Source of the DNA: Diaporthe sp. PMI_573
Taxonomy: Eukaryota > Ascomycota > Sordariomycetes > Diaporthales > Diaporthaceae
Direction of reading: 5' to 3'
Assembly (NCBI GenBank): GCA_021399435.1
Contig: JAJTUP010000115.1
Coordinates: forward strand, 62,001 to 126,000
Length of the DNA: 64,000 nt
The first letter of the stretch is position 1. Each line of letters begins with the position of its first letter. The translations under genes were made by a program, and so were the position numbers. Below the pieces are notes generated by a model. That model was given only the letters and a program-made list of their open reading frames with translations, searched no databases and was not told the DNA's origin. Of this stretch, positions 43,383 through 53,927 are shown piece after piece.

Positions 43383-43661
43383 ATGTCCTCCGAGAGGAAC
43401 ACCGAAGTCCACGAGCTTATACAACTTTTCAGTGCCATGACTTTAGAAGATAATGTGATTCAAGATGGAAATATCGAGACTGCCGGTCAGCCCACTTCGC
43501 ACATTGATTCCGCGCAGATCAGTACGACAGTCGATGCCATGGACATTGGCACTAAAGAGCCCACTCAAGCCGTGCCTTCGTATCGTACAGGTTTTCTCGA
43601 GACATCGCAATCATCCCTCAGCCGAAATCGCCTCTCTACCCAAAGCGTAATAACTGCTTGA
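43383..43661 (+). pseudogene. Left-arm copy of the gene 5' end
   Basis: ATG 43383 (MSSERNTEVHELIQLFSAMT) gives about 90 codons identical to the right-arm gene and then stops at 43659-43661 just beyond the arm boundary. It is a duplicated 5' end with its promoter. Confidence 0.8.
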
Positions 43662-44392
43662 GCGGTGCACGAGTAAATCATGAGGAAGAAGGGCGAAGGT
43701 CCTGCCAATGTCCTCCATCGTCTGCTGAAGCGCATACGGTCTATCAGCTCCCTCTTCGTCACCGTAAGAGGGTGCTCCTGAGCGCGCTGATAGACATCAA
43801 GAGCGTAACTCGCGTTGCGACGGCCACGCTCTCCGCAAACCTGTCCCTTTTCCCTTTCAGACTTTATAACATTCTTCAGAAAGAGTTGAATTAGGCGAAA
43901 ATGCGCAAATCTTGCGAGCGTGTGGGACACCTGGCTGCCTGCAGTCGCACTCTCTAGCGCTGTAAAAGCTACCAAGAAGCGGGGGTCGGAGCTAGCGATC
44001 GTGCGCGGGAACGTAGTCACTTGGAGCAATGATAGCCATTCTTGCAAGCCCTCCTCGTAGTTGTTTGCAAAGAAAGTCGTCGCATCTGGTCTTACGACAG
44101 CAGACAAGCGGCTTTCGCACCTTATTACGCTTTGGGTAGAGAGGCGATTTCGGCTGAGGGATGATTGCGATGTCTCGAGAAAACCTGTACGATACGAAGG
44201 CACGGCTTGAGTGGGCTCTTTAGTGCCAATGTCCATGGCATCGACTGTCGTACTGATCTGCGCGGAATCAATGTGCGAAGTGGGCTGACCGGCAGTCTCG
44301 ATATTTCCATCTTGAATCACATTATCTTCTAAAGTCATGGCACTGAAAAGTTGTATAAGCTCGTGGACTTCGGTGTTCCTCTCGGAGGACAT
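43565..44392 (-). CDS. LAGP-motif family protein reading into its own inverted copy
   Basis: ATG 44392 opens the right-arm gene. After ~90 residues shared with the left arm the frame crosses the spacer (about residues 91-246), where the true body lies. This includes HTLARFAHFRLIQLFLKNVI, an ERGRRNASYALDVY block and RRWRTLAGPSPFFLMIYS. The last ~30 codons are read from the left arm in antisense and are not authentic protein. The LAGP block matches the small gene at 32641-33164. The first ~90 residues are Ser/Thr/Glu-rich. Function unknown. The C-terminus was probably lost when the left arm formed. Confidence 0.55.
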   Translation of the reverse strand: MSSERNTEVHELIQLFSAMTLEDNVIQDGNIETAGQPTSHIDSAQISTTVDAMDIGTKEPTQAVPSYRTGFLETSQSSLSRNRLSTQSVIRCESRLSAVVRPDATTFFANNYEEGLQEWLSLLQVTTFPRTIASSDPRFLVAFTALESATAGSQVSHTLARFAHFRLIQLFLKNVIKSEREKGQVCGERGRRNASYALDVYQRAQEHPLTVTKRELIDRMRFSRRWRTLAGPSPFFLMIYSCTAQAVITLWVERRFRLRDDCDVSRKPVRYEGTA

Positions 44393-44515
44393 CGTGTACC
44401 GCTGCGACCACCAGCGGAGCAGCGTATATGGACAGGCATAAGGAAGGAGGGGGAAAAGGAATAAGCTATAAACATCGACCACTGCGGGTAAGACCGCTCT
44501 ATATAATCAGTTATT

Positions 44516-45573
44516 AAGCCTGATTTCTCAAATTTTGAAATAAGAAACAACTTACGGCAGTGGCGGCTTTAATGTCATTGCACCAAAGAGCACCCCATCC
44601 ATGAGGAAGTACTGTACATGCTGTAGTAAGCGTATCTTTATTTCAGACCCCTGCCTCCTTTACAAAATACCGTTCAGTACTTCAGTCAGGAAATTTCCCG
44701 GTGGTATAGTACCTCCACTAGCTGACGTTCAGGTCCCAGATGACACACTTAAGTACCTCTAACTCAGGAAAGGAAGGCCGCATATCTGCTCGAATTTGTC
44801 GTTCAATATCGTGAATGATATTCGTTGGCGCCGTCAACAGCTGTATAACAACCCCGTGCTTGGGGAGAAGGACCTACCACACTCGAAAACCCTTGTTCGC
44901 CTCCTTTTGCGTGAATATCACACCGCCATACCCAAAATCAGAGCTTTCCTTCGAAGCGCACACGCTCGCCCTCCCCCAGTAGACAAGCTGGCAATCAGCC
45001 CCTGGACGACGAAGATCCCTTGGGGAATAAAATGATTGGGCAGCCCGAGACTAGTCCCATCAGCTACGCCCAACTGGTTGCTGAAGTGAATCCTCTCGGC
45101 CGCACGAGATCGAGTTTATCGATTCAGGATTATTTGAACTTAACAATCCGGCAAAGGTCTCTACGTGGTTGTCTGACAAAAGAAAGCAAAAACGTGTTCT
45201 ATGAACGGAGGATGGGCTGCACATTTGAAGAGGGTTGTGGGGTAGGTACTGTAGCGTGGGCCCCTCGGCAACGCCTCAACAGGCCACGATTCCCACCAAA
45301 TTAGCACTAGTTATTCATATACTAAGCAAATGAGGAAGCTTGGATGCTCTTGGATAGCGAGGCCGACGATGTAATCATATGCCCAGACGACAACCTATGG
45401 ACGACCGGCCGTGCCATCCGTGCTGTAAGCTCGCCCCCGCGCCGCGCGGTCCACCTATCCGGCGAGTTGGTTAGTTGACTGATTATGCTGCTTTCCTACA
45501 CCATGGCTCCGCGTGGTTCTTAACAGAGCGGGGCTCTGTGAGATGCCTATGGCGACAGGTGGGCTCTACTCAC
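44516..45573. other. Spacer, no supported gene
   Basis: Two weak plus-strand frames (44796-45035 and 45020-45304) have no motif and no credible gene structure. The 3' part would be the second intron or the lost body of the GTPase gene. Confidence 0.35.
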
Positions 45574-45823
45574 CCGTCAAACAACTCTTCCCTACGCCGC
45601 CTGCGCAAAGAAAACGGGAAAGACCCTGATGTCAGTGCGATCGGTCGAGAATTTGAACATATCTTGCCCATAATTATGTGTGCATGCACAAAAACATATA
45701 CACATGGCAGTGTATACATACAGTCGCGGTGAAGAAGCCGGTGGATTTGCACTGGTGGGGGTTGTGCGGCGCGTGCTTACCTAGTCCGAGGACGACTACG
45801 TGGAACTGCCGACTTCGAGTCAT
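45574..45823 (-). pseudogene. Ras/Rsr1-type GTPase, first two exons only
   Basis: ATG 45823 starts MTRSRQFHVVVLGLG (exon 1, 45823-45781), with a 180-nt intron at 45780-45601 (GTAAGC donor, TTTGCGCAG acceptor) and exon 2 at 45600-45574 giving GVGKSCLT with a following GTGAGT donor. Joined, this is the N-terminal strand and P-loop (GxGGVGKSC) of a Ras-family small GTPase, most like the Rsr1/Bud1 or Rap group. No third exon with the switch region, DTAG or NKxD motifs was found within the following ~1 kb. It is a 5' gene fragment with correct splice sites. Confidence 0.65.
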
Positions 45824-46243
45824 GTCACCTGGTCTATCGTAGTAGGAGGTCGCCGTGGTTGGTAAGTAATGAGGCGGCGGTGATAATGATGGTCTTGAAT
45901 TAGATGTGGAGTGGAGACTTGGCGGGTGGCTTAAGCCACGGCAGACTGCACGCATGGCCCACCCTTTCAGAGACCTGTGATTGGTCGGGCATAGCCGTTC
46001 GCGTCTACTTTTTGTGTGAAGCTTGACTTCATGAGGGTTGATAAGCATAGTCTTACAGCGGGCAAAGACAATGAGGCCCGGATAAAGCTCCCGGCGGTCA
46101 ATATCATCAGCTGTTTTGCCGACTCAGGGTAATTACCAACAACCGCCGTTGCGGGCACAACACATACTGTTATGATCCATGCGTGGGGAACAGTCACCAT
46201 CAATGCCCTCACAGTTGGACAGTAATACACGCACGCAATGAGA
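45824..46243. other. GTPase-fragment 5' flank and hAT target site
   Basis: No gene. The last 8 bases, CAATGAGA (46236-46243), are the left copy of the hAT target duplication. Confidence 0.5.
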
Positions 46244-48094
46244 CAGTGTGTCCAACAGTCAGTTAACCATTTGGATAACGGACCAGTTAACGGCTTACGT
46301 AATACCAACCGTTAGGGACGTTATAAGTTCCTCATTTCAACCGTTAGGGACGTTATAAGCTTGTCAGTTAACTAGTTAACGGTTGGATTTAGAGGGGGGT
46401 TTTCTAAAACCGTCCCAGATACCTATTAGTGGATCTCAACTCGATGTAAAGACCGAGTTTTTCCTATTCAGATCCTAGCCCAGAGACGGCGTCTCTCAAC
46501 CCCTTGCTTAGCGCATTAATCCCTGTCATTTGATTGTCCCGACCTGGCCGTCCCGAGCCATTCCGTTCGACGTGCCAGATGCGCGACGCGTAACGCGTCT
46601 TAGCGAGAGTTTTGGCGGCCTCCGTTCGAACTTCAACTTGCCCTCCCATCTAGACTCAGCATCTCTTTTTTGCATATAGCAACGCTCCCTACACGTACGC
46701 GCAACGGAAAATTTCCGGCAGTACACACCACCATGTCGGCCCCGTCCTTCTCCTCCACGCCGTCATCGTCGCGTTCAGCAGACCAATTTACGGAGCTCTC
46801 AATCCAACCATCAATCGAGTCCTCTGCCAAGAAATCGACCACGCCTTCAACTGGGCCCTTGTCATCTCCTTCATCTGTCCGAGCTCCGAGACCTCTTGCC
46901 GATGGTGCCTTCCCGATTCGCTGGGGTGCTCTCCAGTACAACAACAAACGTCTAAGCGATGCGCACTACTATATGAAGCACAAGCGTACAACCGGCAAGA
47001 CAAAGAAGTCCTGGATTTGGGACCACGGTGCCAATATTGAGTCAGAAAATGAGCAGTACTGGCTTTGTCGGAGATGCCATGAGACTGGCAGCGACTGTTC
47101 TACAATATTTAAATACAACGGAAATAGTGCGATCGCCTACCATTTAAAGCACAAACACGGCATTTCTGAGGACGGCGAAGTTCCTCAGCATATCCGGGTT
47201 TCCAACCCATGGGATCGAAGTAAGAAGGCTAATAGCTTTGGTCCACTACGGACTCCTATTACTGGGGAAGACTACAGGCAGCAGTATCTGGACTGGGTTG
47301 TTGCTCACGACGTGAGCTTTCGAAGCGCAACTGCCGGAGATACGTGTGACTTACTCTCGTATGGGAGGCCTGAGTTAGAGCGGCTTCTCCCTACGTCCGC
47401 GACGACGCTGAGCAGTTGGATAATGGCTGCATTTGAAACACGCAGGGAGAGTTTGAAGGTTGAGTTGAAGGAATGTAGGAGTGCGGTCCACCTAAGCTGC
47501 GACTTATGGACGTCAACTAGTGGGATGAGCCTCTGCGGCGTAGTTGCGCACTTTGTAGGTACGTATATATATGTGATACCCTTTACTATTCAGACGTTTT
47601 ATTATATAAGGCTTAATCCAACTTTTAACCTCCGCTTACTAGGCGTGGACTACACCAATCATCAAGCTCTTCTCGGCCTCCCGCGGCTATATGGTTCTCA
47701 CTCAGGCGAAAATATAGCAAATTGCCTTATTAGCGTAGTTACGCAGTACGATCTCGAGCCGAAGCTTGGTTGTTTCATGATGGATAACGCCAAGGATAAC
47801 GATCGCGCCGTGTTACAACTAGCTACGCGATTTGGTTTCGATCCGGACTGGAGACGACTCCGCTGTTCTGGCCACGTTATCAACCTCGTTGTCAAGGCAA
47901 TTCTCTATGGCAAAGGTGTGAGTAAGGCCGAACGACAGCTCCAGTGTTGTAACGACCAAGAATCCTTCTCGATCTGGCGGCAACGAGGCGTTATCGGCAA
48001 AGTTCATAATATTGTTCGCTACATTACACGCTCAGATCAGCGCCGACAGCATTTCGAGACTCTACAAGCCGAGGCCCTGCAAGATGGGCAATTG

Positions 48095-49173
48095 ATAGGG
48101 ACGCATCACGAATTGATAGGGGCGCATCCGCCTTAGGGACGCGCCAGCTTTTATAACATCTGATTGGGCCAAATTGTCCAGACCCATAAATACTTCCCCG
48201 TGAGGGCGGCGAAGCCAGCTCTCTTAACAAGCCTAGTTCTTCCTAGTCTAGAAGCAACGACATCAGGCCAATCCTCTCTAGAACAGGTCGCGTTCAGGTG
48301 CCAACTCAGTATTATTTACGATACAGAATCAGAACGATTCCATTAAGAGCAGCTATCTACGTCTCTTTCTCTTACCGTTATTGAAGGAAGAATCTCCTCG
48401 TCGCTATTACGCAGCTCCCATTGACTTCTTCGTCTCCGAAGACTCGGTTGCGTCCTCCGTCCACTAGCACGTACTCCCGTCGTTCTCCCCGCTCTAAAAA
48501 TAGTCGGCCCTTGTGGGTGACGACTGCTCTCGTGGTGATTGCGGCGGAGAATAGGAAGGTTGGAGGTCGGTTTCTGGGCCTGGTATAGGTATTCTGACCC
48601 GCTGTCGTCGTCCCCCTTGGGATGGGAAATCGTTCGAAAGGTATATCTCGTGATCAAAACGGAGCTCCCATCGTGGCTCATGAAGCCCTTGCGATCCGTG
48701 GGGCCGTGGAGCGGTCGTAAAGGTCTGTGGAAAAGATGCGAAGAGGTTTCCGATTGCATCTCCGTCGCCGACTCCGTAGTATTGGCCGATACTTGTTCCG
48801 TTGCTGCTCGCTGAACGAGGTCTATTCGCGAGAAGTGGTGGGCTGAAACTGGCTTGTCGGCTCTGCCGCTGTCGTTTTCGGGGACGCGATTCGCAGCTAG
48901 GACTGGGGCTTCGAGTTCGACGTCTTGAATTGCTCTCTGAGCTAAAAGGTGACTCAGACTGGAGCATGACGAAAGACCTACGGTTGATGGTTGAGAGACT
49001 GATGGTGGATCATCCGCTCATTTAGGTATATTGAGAGCCAAGCTCGAGGTACTTCGGGAGCGTCGGCAGAATTCTGCCTGCACTAACAAAAACGTGGCTG
49101 ACGAATCAGAGGCTGCAAACCTGGCGCGTCCCTAAGGCGGATGCGCCCCTATCAATTCGTGATGCGTCCCTAT
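48095..49173. mobile_element. 1,079-bp element with 53-bp perfect terminal inverted repeats
   Basis: TIRs at 48095-48147 and 49121-49173 are identical over 53 bp and contain an internal repeat of ATAGGG(A/G)CGCATC. The flanking CAATTG (48089-48094 and 49174-49179) is the probable 6-bp target duplication, although its palindromic nature leaves the exact border open by a few bases. The only sizeable ORFs inside are on the minus strand and do not look like a transposase. Confidence 0.88.
48494..48967 (-). CDS. Arg/Ser-rich ORF inside the nested element (157 aa)
   Basis: ATG 48967 to stop 48494. Residues 1-50 are rich in Ser, Arg and Pro (RRRTRSPSPSCESRPRKRQR), resembling a nuclear or RS-like domain. 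The middle is mixed and the end is Pro/Ser-rich. No DDE or YR motif. A second overlapping minus frame (48343-48759) lies downstream. It may be a captured host fragment or an accessory protein of a non-autonomous element. Confidence 0.4.
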   Translation of the reverse strand: MLQSESPFSSESNSRRRTRSPSPSCESRPRKRQRQSRQASFSPPLLANRPRSASSNGTSIGQYYGVGDGDAIGNLFASFPQTFTTAPRPHGSQGLHEPRWELRFDHEIYLSNDFPSQGGRRQRVRIPIPGPETDLQPSYSPPQSPREQSSPTRADYF

Positions 49174-50915
49174 CAATTGCCGCAAGATGATGAGCTTTTC
49201 AGCCTACAGCTTACCAAGGACGGCGGGATCCGGTGGAATTCAACCTTCTCTATACTTGAGCGCGCGCTTAAGCTTAGGAATGCAATTGAGTTGTTTTGTG
49301 CACAGTGGGAGAGGGACGCAGATTATGATTTGAGCCAGGACTTCCTCAAGAGAAGCGATTGGGAGGAAATCCAGAGATTTGTCGCTCTGCTAAAGCCCTT
49401 TAAAGACGCTACCCTCGAGCTGGAAGGCCATGCTATACACGGCAACTACGGCGCTCTTTGGCAGGCGTTGGAGATGATGGACATCCTTGACGGCTTACTG
49501 CAGGAAGAAAAAGCTGCAGTTGCTGCAGACCCTAGGCCCTATTCTAACTACTATGTTGCAGGACTCGATGCTGGCTATGCGAAGCTTATGAAATATTTCG
49601 ACTTGACAGCAAAGACACCGTACTACCGTGCCGCGATTTGTCTCGTCCCAAGCTTCAAGCTGCTTTACTTTAAGGATAAGTGGCGATCACACGAGATCTG
49701 GGTGGACACTGTTGAGCCAGACGTCCGCCAGCTATACAACGAGTATGCAACAAAATACAGCATTACGGAGCCAGCTTCTCCTCCGCAGCAAACTGAGCAA
49801 CCTCAGCAAACGCCAGAGCTGGGCCGCTTCAAACTACATAGAAGGCTTGACCGCAGCGTTGATGTGGATAGCAATAGCGACAGGCGAAAGAGGCGCAGAA
49901 TGGTCGACGAATTTGAGCGCTACCTCTATGATGAAGACGTTGTTGAACCCTTTGTCGAAGAGCCGCTGACTTGGTGGCGCGAGCGCGAGAAGTCCTATCC
50001 GATCCTTACCCAAATGGCTTTTGATCTTTTCTCTATCCCAGCTATGAGCGCCGAGTGCGAACGTGTCTTCAGTCAGTCCAAACGCCTAATCACCGACGAA
50101 CGCAATCGGCTTGGATCTGTCACAATTGAAGCGAACGAATGTCTCAAGAACTGGTTACGCCGCGGCCATGAGCAGCGGCGGCGGAGGGATATGCTGGATT
50201 AGTGCTCATAGTGACGGCGGTATGACTGATACTCCGCTAGCAGAGGCTAGACCGGCAGAGTTGTACCTGTGGGAGCTTGATAGCGGCGCTTTGCATACTG
50301 AGGCTCGATAGGCGGATTTTTTTTATAGATTGGACATTGTTCTTTATCAGAAGTTGAGAGAAAGATAAAACCTGAATGAAACATGGGAATATATTGCTTG
50401 CAAAGCTTAATTTGGTGTAAATCCCCTTCAGCACCAACGAGTTTCTATCATGGGTTACCTATTTAGGAAATTCCAACCGTTACCAGTTAGTTAACGTTTG
50501 ACAAGCCGTTAACGGCTTATTTTCAACCGTTAGGGACGTTACAAAGTTGGAAATCCAACCGTTAGGTACGTTATAACCTCCATTTTTCCCGTTACCTGAC
50601 TATTGGACACACTGCAATGAGAACTGCTCGGCCTGTGCTCGATGGGCTGAACTGGCACTGCAAAACCGGGAGGAACGCATCGCATGGGCTTACGAGAGTC
50701 AGTGAGAAAGGCCGACCGACGAGGTCAGGTGACACGATATTGCTACGATATCGCTTCTTCGGCGAGAACTCGCTTCTGACAAATTGTCTGTGCGGGAAAC
50801 CAGTATCCAATCACAACATTTGACTTGGTGAGAAACATCGCTTGGGCAGAAAGTGCTGTTTATTGCCCGACCTTCTTTCCTGTTGCTGCCCTCACCAGCC
50901 CGGTCATCTGAATTC

Positions 50916-51272
50916 CTACTGAGCCCGCTTTGTCCCTCTCAGACGAGAGCTGGACCTCCTGCTTGGAAACTGGACCGGACATGTTAAACCTGACAGGCCG
51001 GTGCCATGTATCAGTTCGTAGGAACTGTCGTTCGCTACGTCCCGAATATAGCAAGAGGGCAGCGTGCCTGACTCTCGCACCATAGACACACCAGATGCGC
51101 CGTAGTGGTCATGGAATTGAGCGGCCTGCGTTGGTGGGATTGGGTCTTCGAGGCCTGGGAACCTTTGAATGTGGGATCCAACTATGTCAGGGGCCTGAGT
51201 CATAGGGGTTTGAACGGCTATGGGAGAAGATTCCTGGCTCCTGCTGCTCATGTGGGTCGATTTAGGATTCAT
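50916..51272 (-). CDS. Unknown 118-aa ORF, multicopy family
   Basis: ATG 51272 to stop 50916. It contains LEDPIPPTQAAQFHDHYGAS and GTLPSC, shared with the fragment at 20502-20651. It is Ser/Thr/Pro-rich without a recognised domain. It may be a complete small gene or the tail of a longer one. Confidence 0.4.
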   Translation of the reverse strand: MNPKSTHMSSRSQESSPIAVQTPMTQAPDIVGSHIQRFPGLEDPIPPTQAAQFHDHYGASGVSMVRESGTLPSCYIRDVANDSSYELIHGTGLSGLTCPVQFPSRRSSSRLRGTKRAQ

Positions 51273-53399
51273 AATGGAAGCCTTGAGTGTAGTTGGCTGC
51301 CATAGGCACCAAGGAGACTCCTGCAGCTGGTTTTACCCCGACTGAGCCTTGGACGGCTGGTGCAAAAGTGATGAAGCAGCACCGACCACCGGGATCAAAA
51401 GGACGTGGTCAGCGACAGTAGGATGGTCAAAGGCTGAAACCAGTTGGTCGCCGCAGGTCAAATAGTTTCAAGTATGGTCAAGCGTAGAGATGGCAGAGGA
51501 TTATCTGGATCGTACTGTACCTTCGACTTGCCTGGGCATGCCGTCGTAGAGTATGCTCGGTGTGAGAAACACTGTTGCTCCAAAGAGAGTAGAGTGCGAC
51601 TGCTAGAAGGTACTGTATTTGTACACTGTAAGCATGCCGCTGATACAGCACAGTGCATGTAGATTAGCAAATGTGCCATAAGAAGATTTGGAGTACAGCA
51701 CTAACCGCCGTCCCGGCGGACAAGAAACTGGCCGCTAAATTCCTACTCCTATAATTCCGTTATCAGTGATTGGTGTAACCAACTCCCAGTATTTTTGCAT
51801 AGGGAATCATGGATTAAAAATTCTGATTATACAGTATACCATTAACCTCAATCTACCAAGTTTGACTAAACCACTTTTATGAGCTTCTGGCAGCTCTTTA
51901 ATAGTATAGGGGCGAGGGCAACCCCCCGGGCAACAAATTTCAGTGGATATATCTTTCGCTAAATGCTGGACCACTGGTGGGGGGGGGGGGAGTGACTATG
52001 CAACATGTGCAGGCTTGGTGGGGCGTGCTGAGAAAAGGAGGGAGATCCCACGAATGGTTTTCACAGTATTTTGGGCGGCTCCTGGCACGATTATGTTTCG
52101 GTATATTGCCAACCTGTCATCCGCGGCTCCACACGTTCTGAGGACCCTTACCACAAAGGTATAGCCAATCAATCAAATTGACGAAGACTTTCGCTGTTAG
52201 GTCTTGATTGACTCAATTCCTCTCAGCAACGAACCGATCCGCCAGCCTAGAAGGGAGCCAAGCTTGATCCGAATACTATTTTTGTACTGATGCGACTTCA
52301 CTATTCCAAGAAGGCGCTTAACCATTTTCAGCCGGCGCCCAGCTGCCTGAACAGAGCACAGCATTCAAGCACGGGAGACGCTGCGCGGCAATTAGGACCA
52401 CTCATATGATCGCAACTGTGCGAGTGGCTATGGCCCGCTTTGAACAGAAAGAAGCGTCTCTCTATCGAAGGGCTCTTAGATCAAGCTGCCTCAATTACCA
52501 AGGTCATTATTGACCACTTATACATCTGATTCCAGACATAATGTTCCCTTGAATAATTCGGTTTGACTGATCTGTCTCCTGGGCAGTCAGAGCTTAGCCA
52601 ATAGCCGCACGTGAAATTTCAAAAAGGGCATACATCCACTTGCAGGCTGAACGAATGGCGAGACGTGCATTTTTGCGCATAAGTCTTGCTGTAAATTCAG
52701 GCTCTGGGTGTGGTGGAGTAACAAGCAAAAGTCTAGTTTCTGCATCCAGCGGTTGAAAATACACTTCAATCAGGAACTAAAGGGTCCATAAGATGACCTA
52801 CGACACGGCGCCATTGCATAAACATACAGTCGGTAAGCATTGCGAGCCAAATGTGTGTCGCCTCTCATGATGGCGTCGAAGGATGCATCCTGTAGGTTTA
52901 TGAGCCAATGGTGATCTTTGGCAAAAGTGCATCCATGATTTGACTATTCCTTTTCTAATCCGATTGATCTAATGAAAACGACAAGAAGATCCAAATACTA
53001 TTGAAGCACAAGTATAGATGATTGGGGGACTTCAATTGAGATGCCACTTCAAAATATGTCTATGAGACCCGGAACCGCAAAGACCCATCGTCGATGTAGT
53101 ATTCCTGTGGTGTGAGCCACTTGGGAGAGAACCAGATAGGCTACGCCTCAATTTAAATGGCCCACATCGGCAAATGATGTTTCGAGTCCTGTCACATTTG
53201 GAAGGGACGTCAACGGTTTTGGAACCCTAAAACAACCTTTGCCTTAAAACAGGCCGAGACTAAGAATGGTCTAGCACGTGTCGGCTCTCGACATCGTGAA
53301 TATAAGAAGATACTCGACTCGATAGCACATCTTGCACGGAGTTGGTTATACCACTGGACCACGGTAGATGATATCCTGCACGTGCCCTCGAGATACGCT
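51273..53399. other. Gene-poor stretch with G12 tract
   Basis: A run of 12 G at 51979-51990. The plus frames at 51444-51662 and 51943-52164 lack support. The frame of the next ORF is open upstream from about 53180 but has no ATG there. Confidence 0.4.
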
Positions 53400-53927
53400 A
53401 TGCACAACGACGAAGACCTTCTCTTCGCATGGTCATTCAACGAGCACCATGCGAGTGAACGACGTAAACTATATAACATTCTCTTTGGGGCAAAGTCTTT
53501 CAACGAATGCGTCACTACCCTAAACCTGGTCTCTGGCAGAGACTTGATAGCCTTGTCTCTCAATGATACTCCCGAAGCGTACAGAATACAAGCTTTCAAG
53601 CAACTTCGGATGCAGAGGCCTCATCATTATGAAGAGCTTGTTGCCAAAATCTCACATCTTCAACAGGTTGTCCACGAAAAACACCTTGATCCGACTTTTC
53701 TTTATCCTCGTGTCGCTACGAAGTCCTTTATGGCAACGTTGCCTTCCGAGGCACACCAATGCTTCGACTGCAAGAAGGCATTGGAGGAATTCTCGGATAT
53801 CATATGGAGACCATGCAGGAAACATGTTCAGTGTACAGAGTGCTGGCGCATGATTGTTGTAAAGGCACCAACTAGTCCTTATAATCCTTGGGGTTGTGAG
53901 TGCGGTCCAAGGTTGATCTACGGCTAG
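53400..53927 (+). CDS. Unknown protein with RING-like zinc-binding end
   Basis: ATG 53400 (MHNDEDLLFAWSFNEHHASE) to TAG 53927, 175 residues; the frame is open further upstream without an ATG, so an upstream exon is possible. The C-terminal ~50 residues have a Cys/His pattern C-x2-C, C-x2-H-x2-C-x2-C, C-x-C (CFDCKK ... CRKHVQCTEC ... CECG), like a small RING or zinc-ribbon domain. The N-terminal part is helical. It could be a fragment of an E3-like protein. No family was assigned. Confidence 0.5.
   Translation: MHNDEDLLFAWSFNEHHASERRKLYNILFGAKSFNECVTTLNLVSGRDLIALSLNDTPEAYRIQAFKQLRMQRPHHYEELVAKISHLQQVVHEKHLDPTFLYPRVATKSFMATLPSEAHQCFDCKKALEEFSDIIWRPCRKHVQCTECWRMIVVKAPTSPYNPWGCECGPRLIYG

Larger units (their letters stand above)
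43260..44515. repeat. 394-bp inverted duplication with 468-bp spacer
   Basis: 43260-43653 and 44122-44515 are reverse complements; the encoded peptides are identical across the whole arm. The spacer is 43654-44121. Each arm holds a 5' flank and the first ~90 codons of the same gene, pointing towards the spacer. Confidence 0.93.
46733..50202 (+). pseudogene. hAT transposase split by a nested element
   Basis: ATG 46733 (MSAPSFSSTPSSSRS). A BED-type zinc finger lies at about residues 115-150 (CRRCHETGSDCS ... HLKHKH). The RNase H-like core starts with HLSCDLWTSTSGMSLCG and continues after a likely 84-nt in-frame intron (47559-47642, GTACGT...CTAG) with GCFMMDNAKDNDRA and RCSGHVINLVVKA. The frame is cut at 48089-48094 by an insertion and resumes at 49174, running to TAG 50202 with the hATC block (SAECERVFSQSKRLITDERN). 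Without the insertion the two halves abut in frame (QDGQL / PQDDE). The transposase seems otherwise sound, so the element died recently. Confidence 0.9.
46244..50614 (+). mobile_element. Complete hAT transposon with nested insertion
   Basis: 4,371 bp. Ends are CAGTGTGTCCAACAGTCAG and, inverted, CAGTGTGTCCAATAGTCAG. The 8-bp target duplication CAATGAGA is perfect (46236-46243 and 50615-50622). Subterminal CCGTTAGGGACGTTATAA repeats occur at both ends. The transposase gene is interrupted by a 1,079-bp element. Confidence 0.95.

Noticed and set aside
43565..44482. Taking the full 305-codon frame as a normal protein
   Set aside because: The start before ATG 44392 has no ATG, and the last ~30 codons come from the antisense of the left arm.
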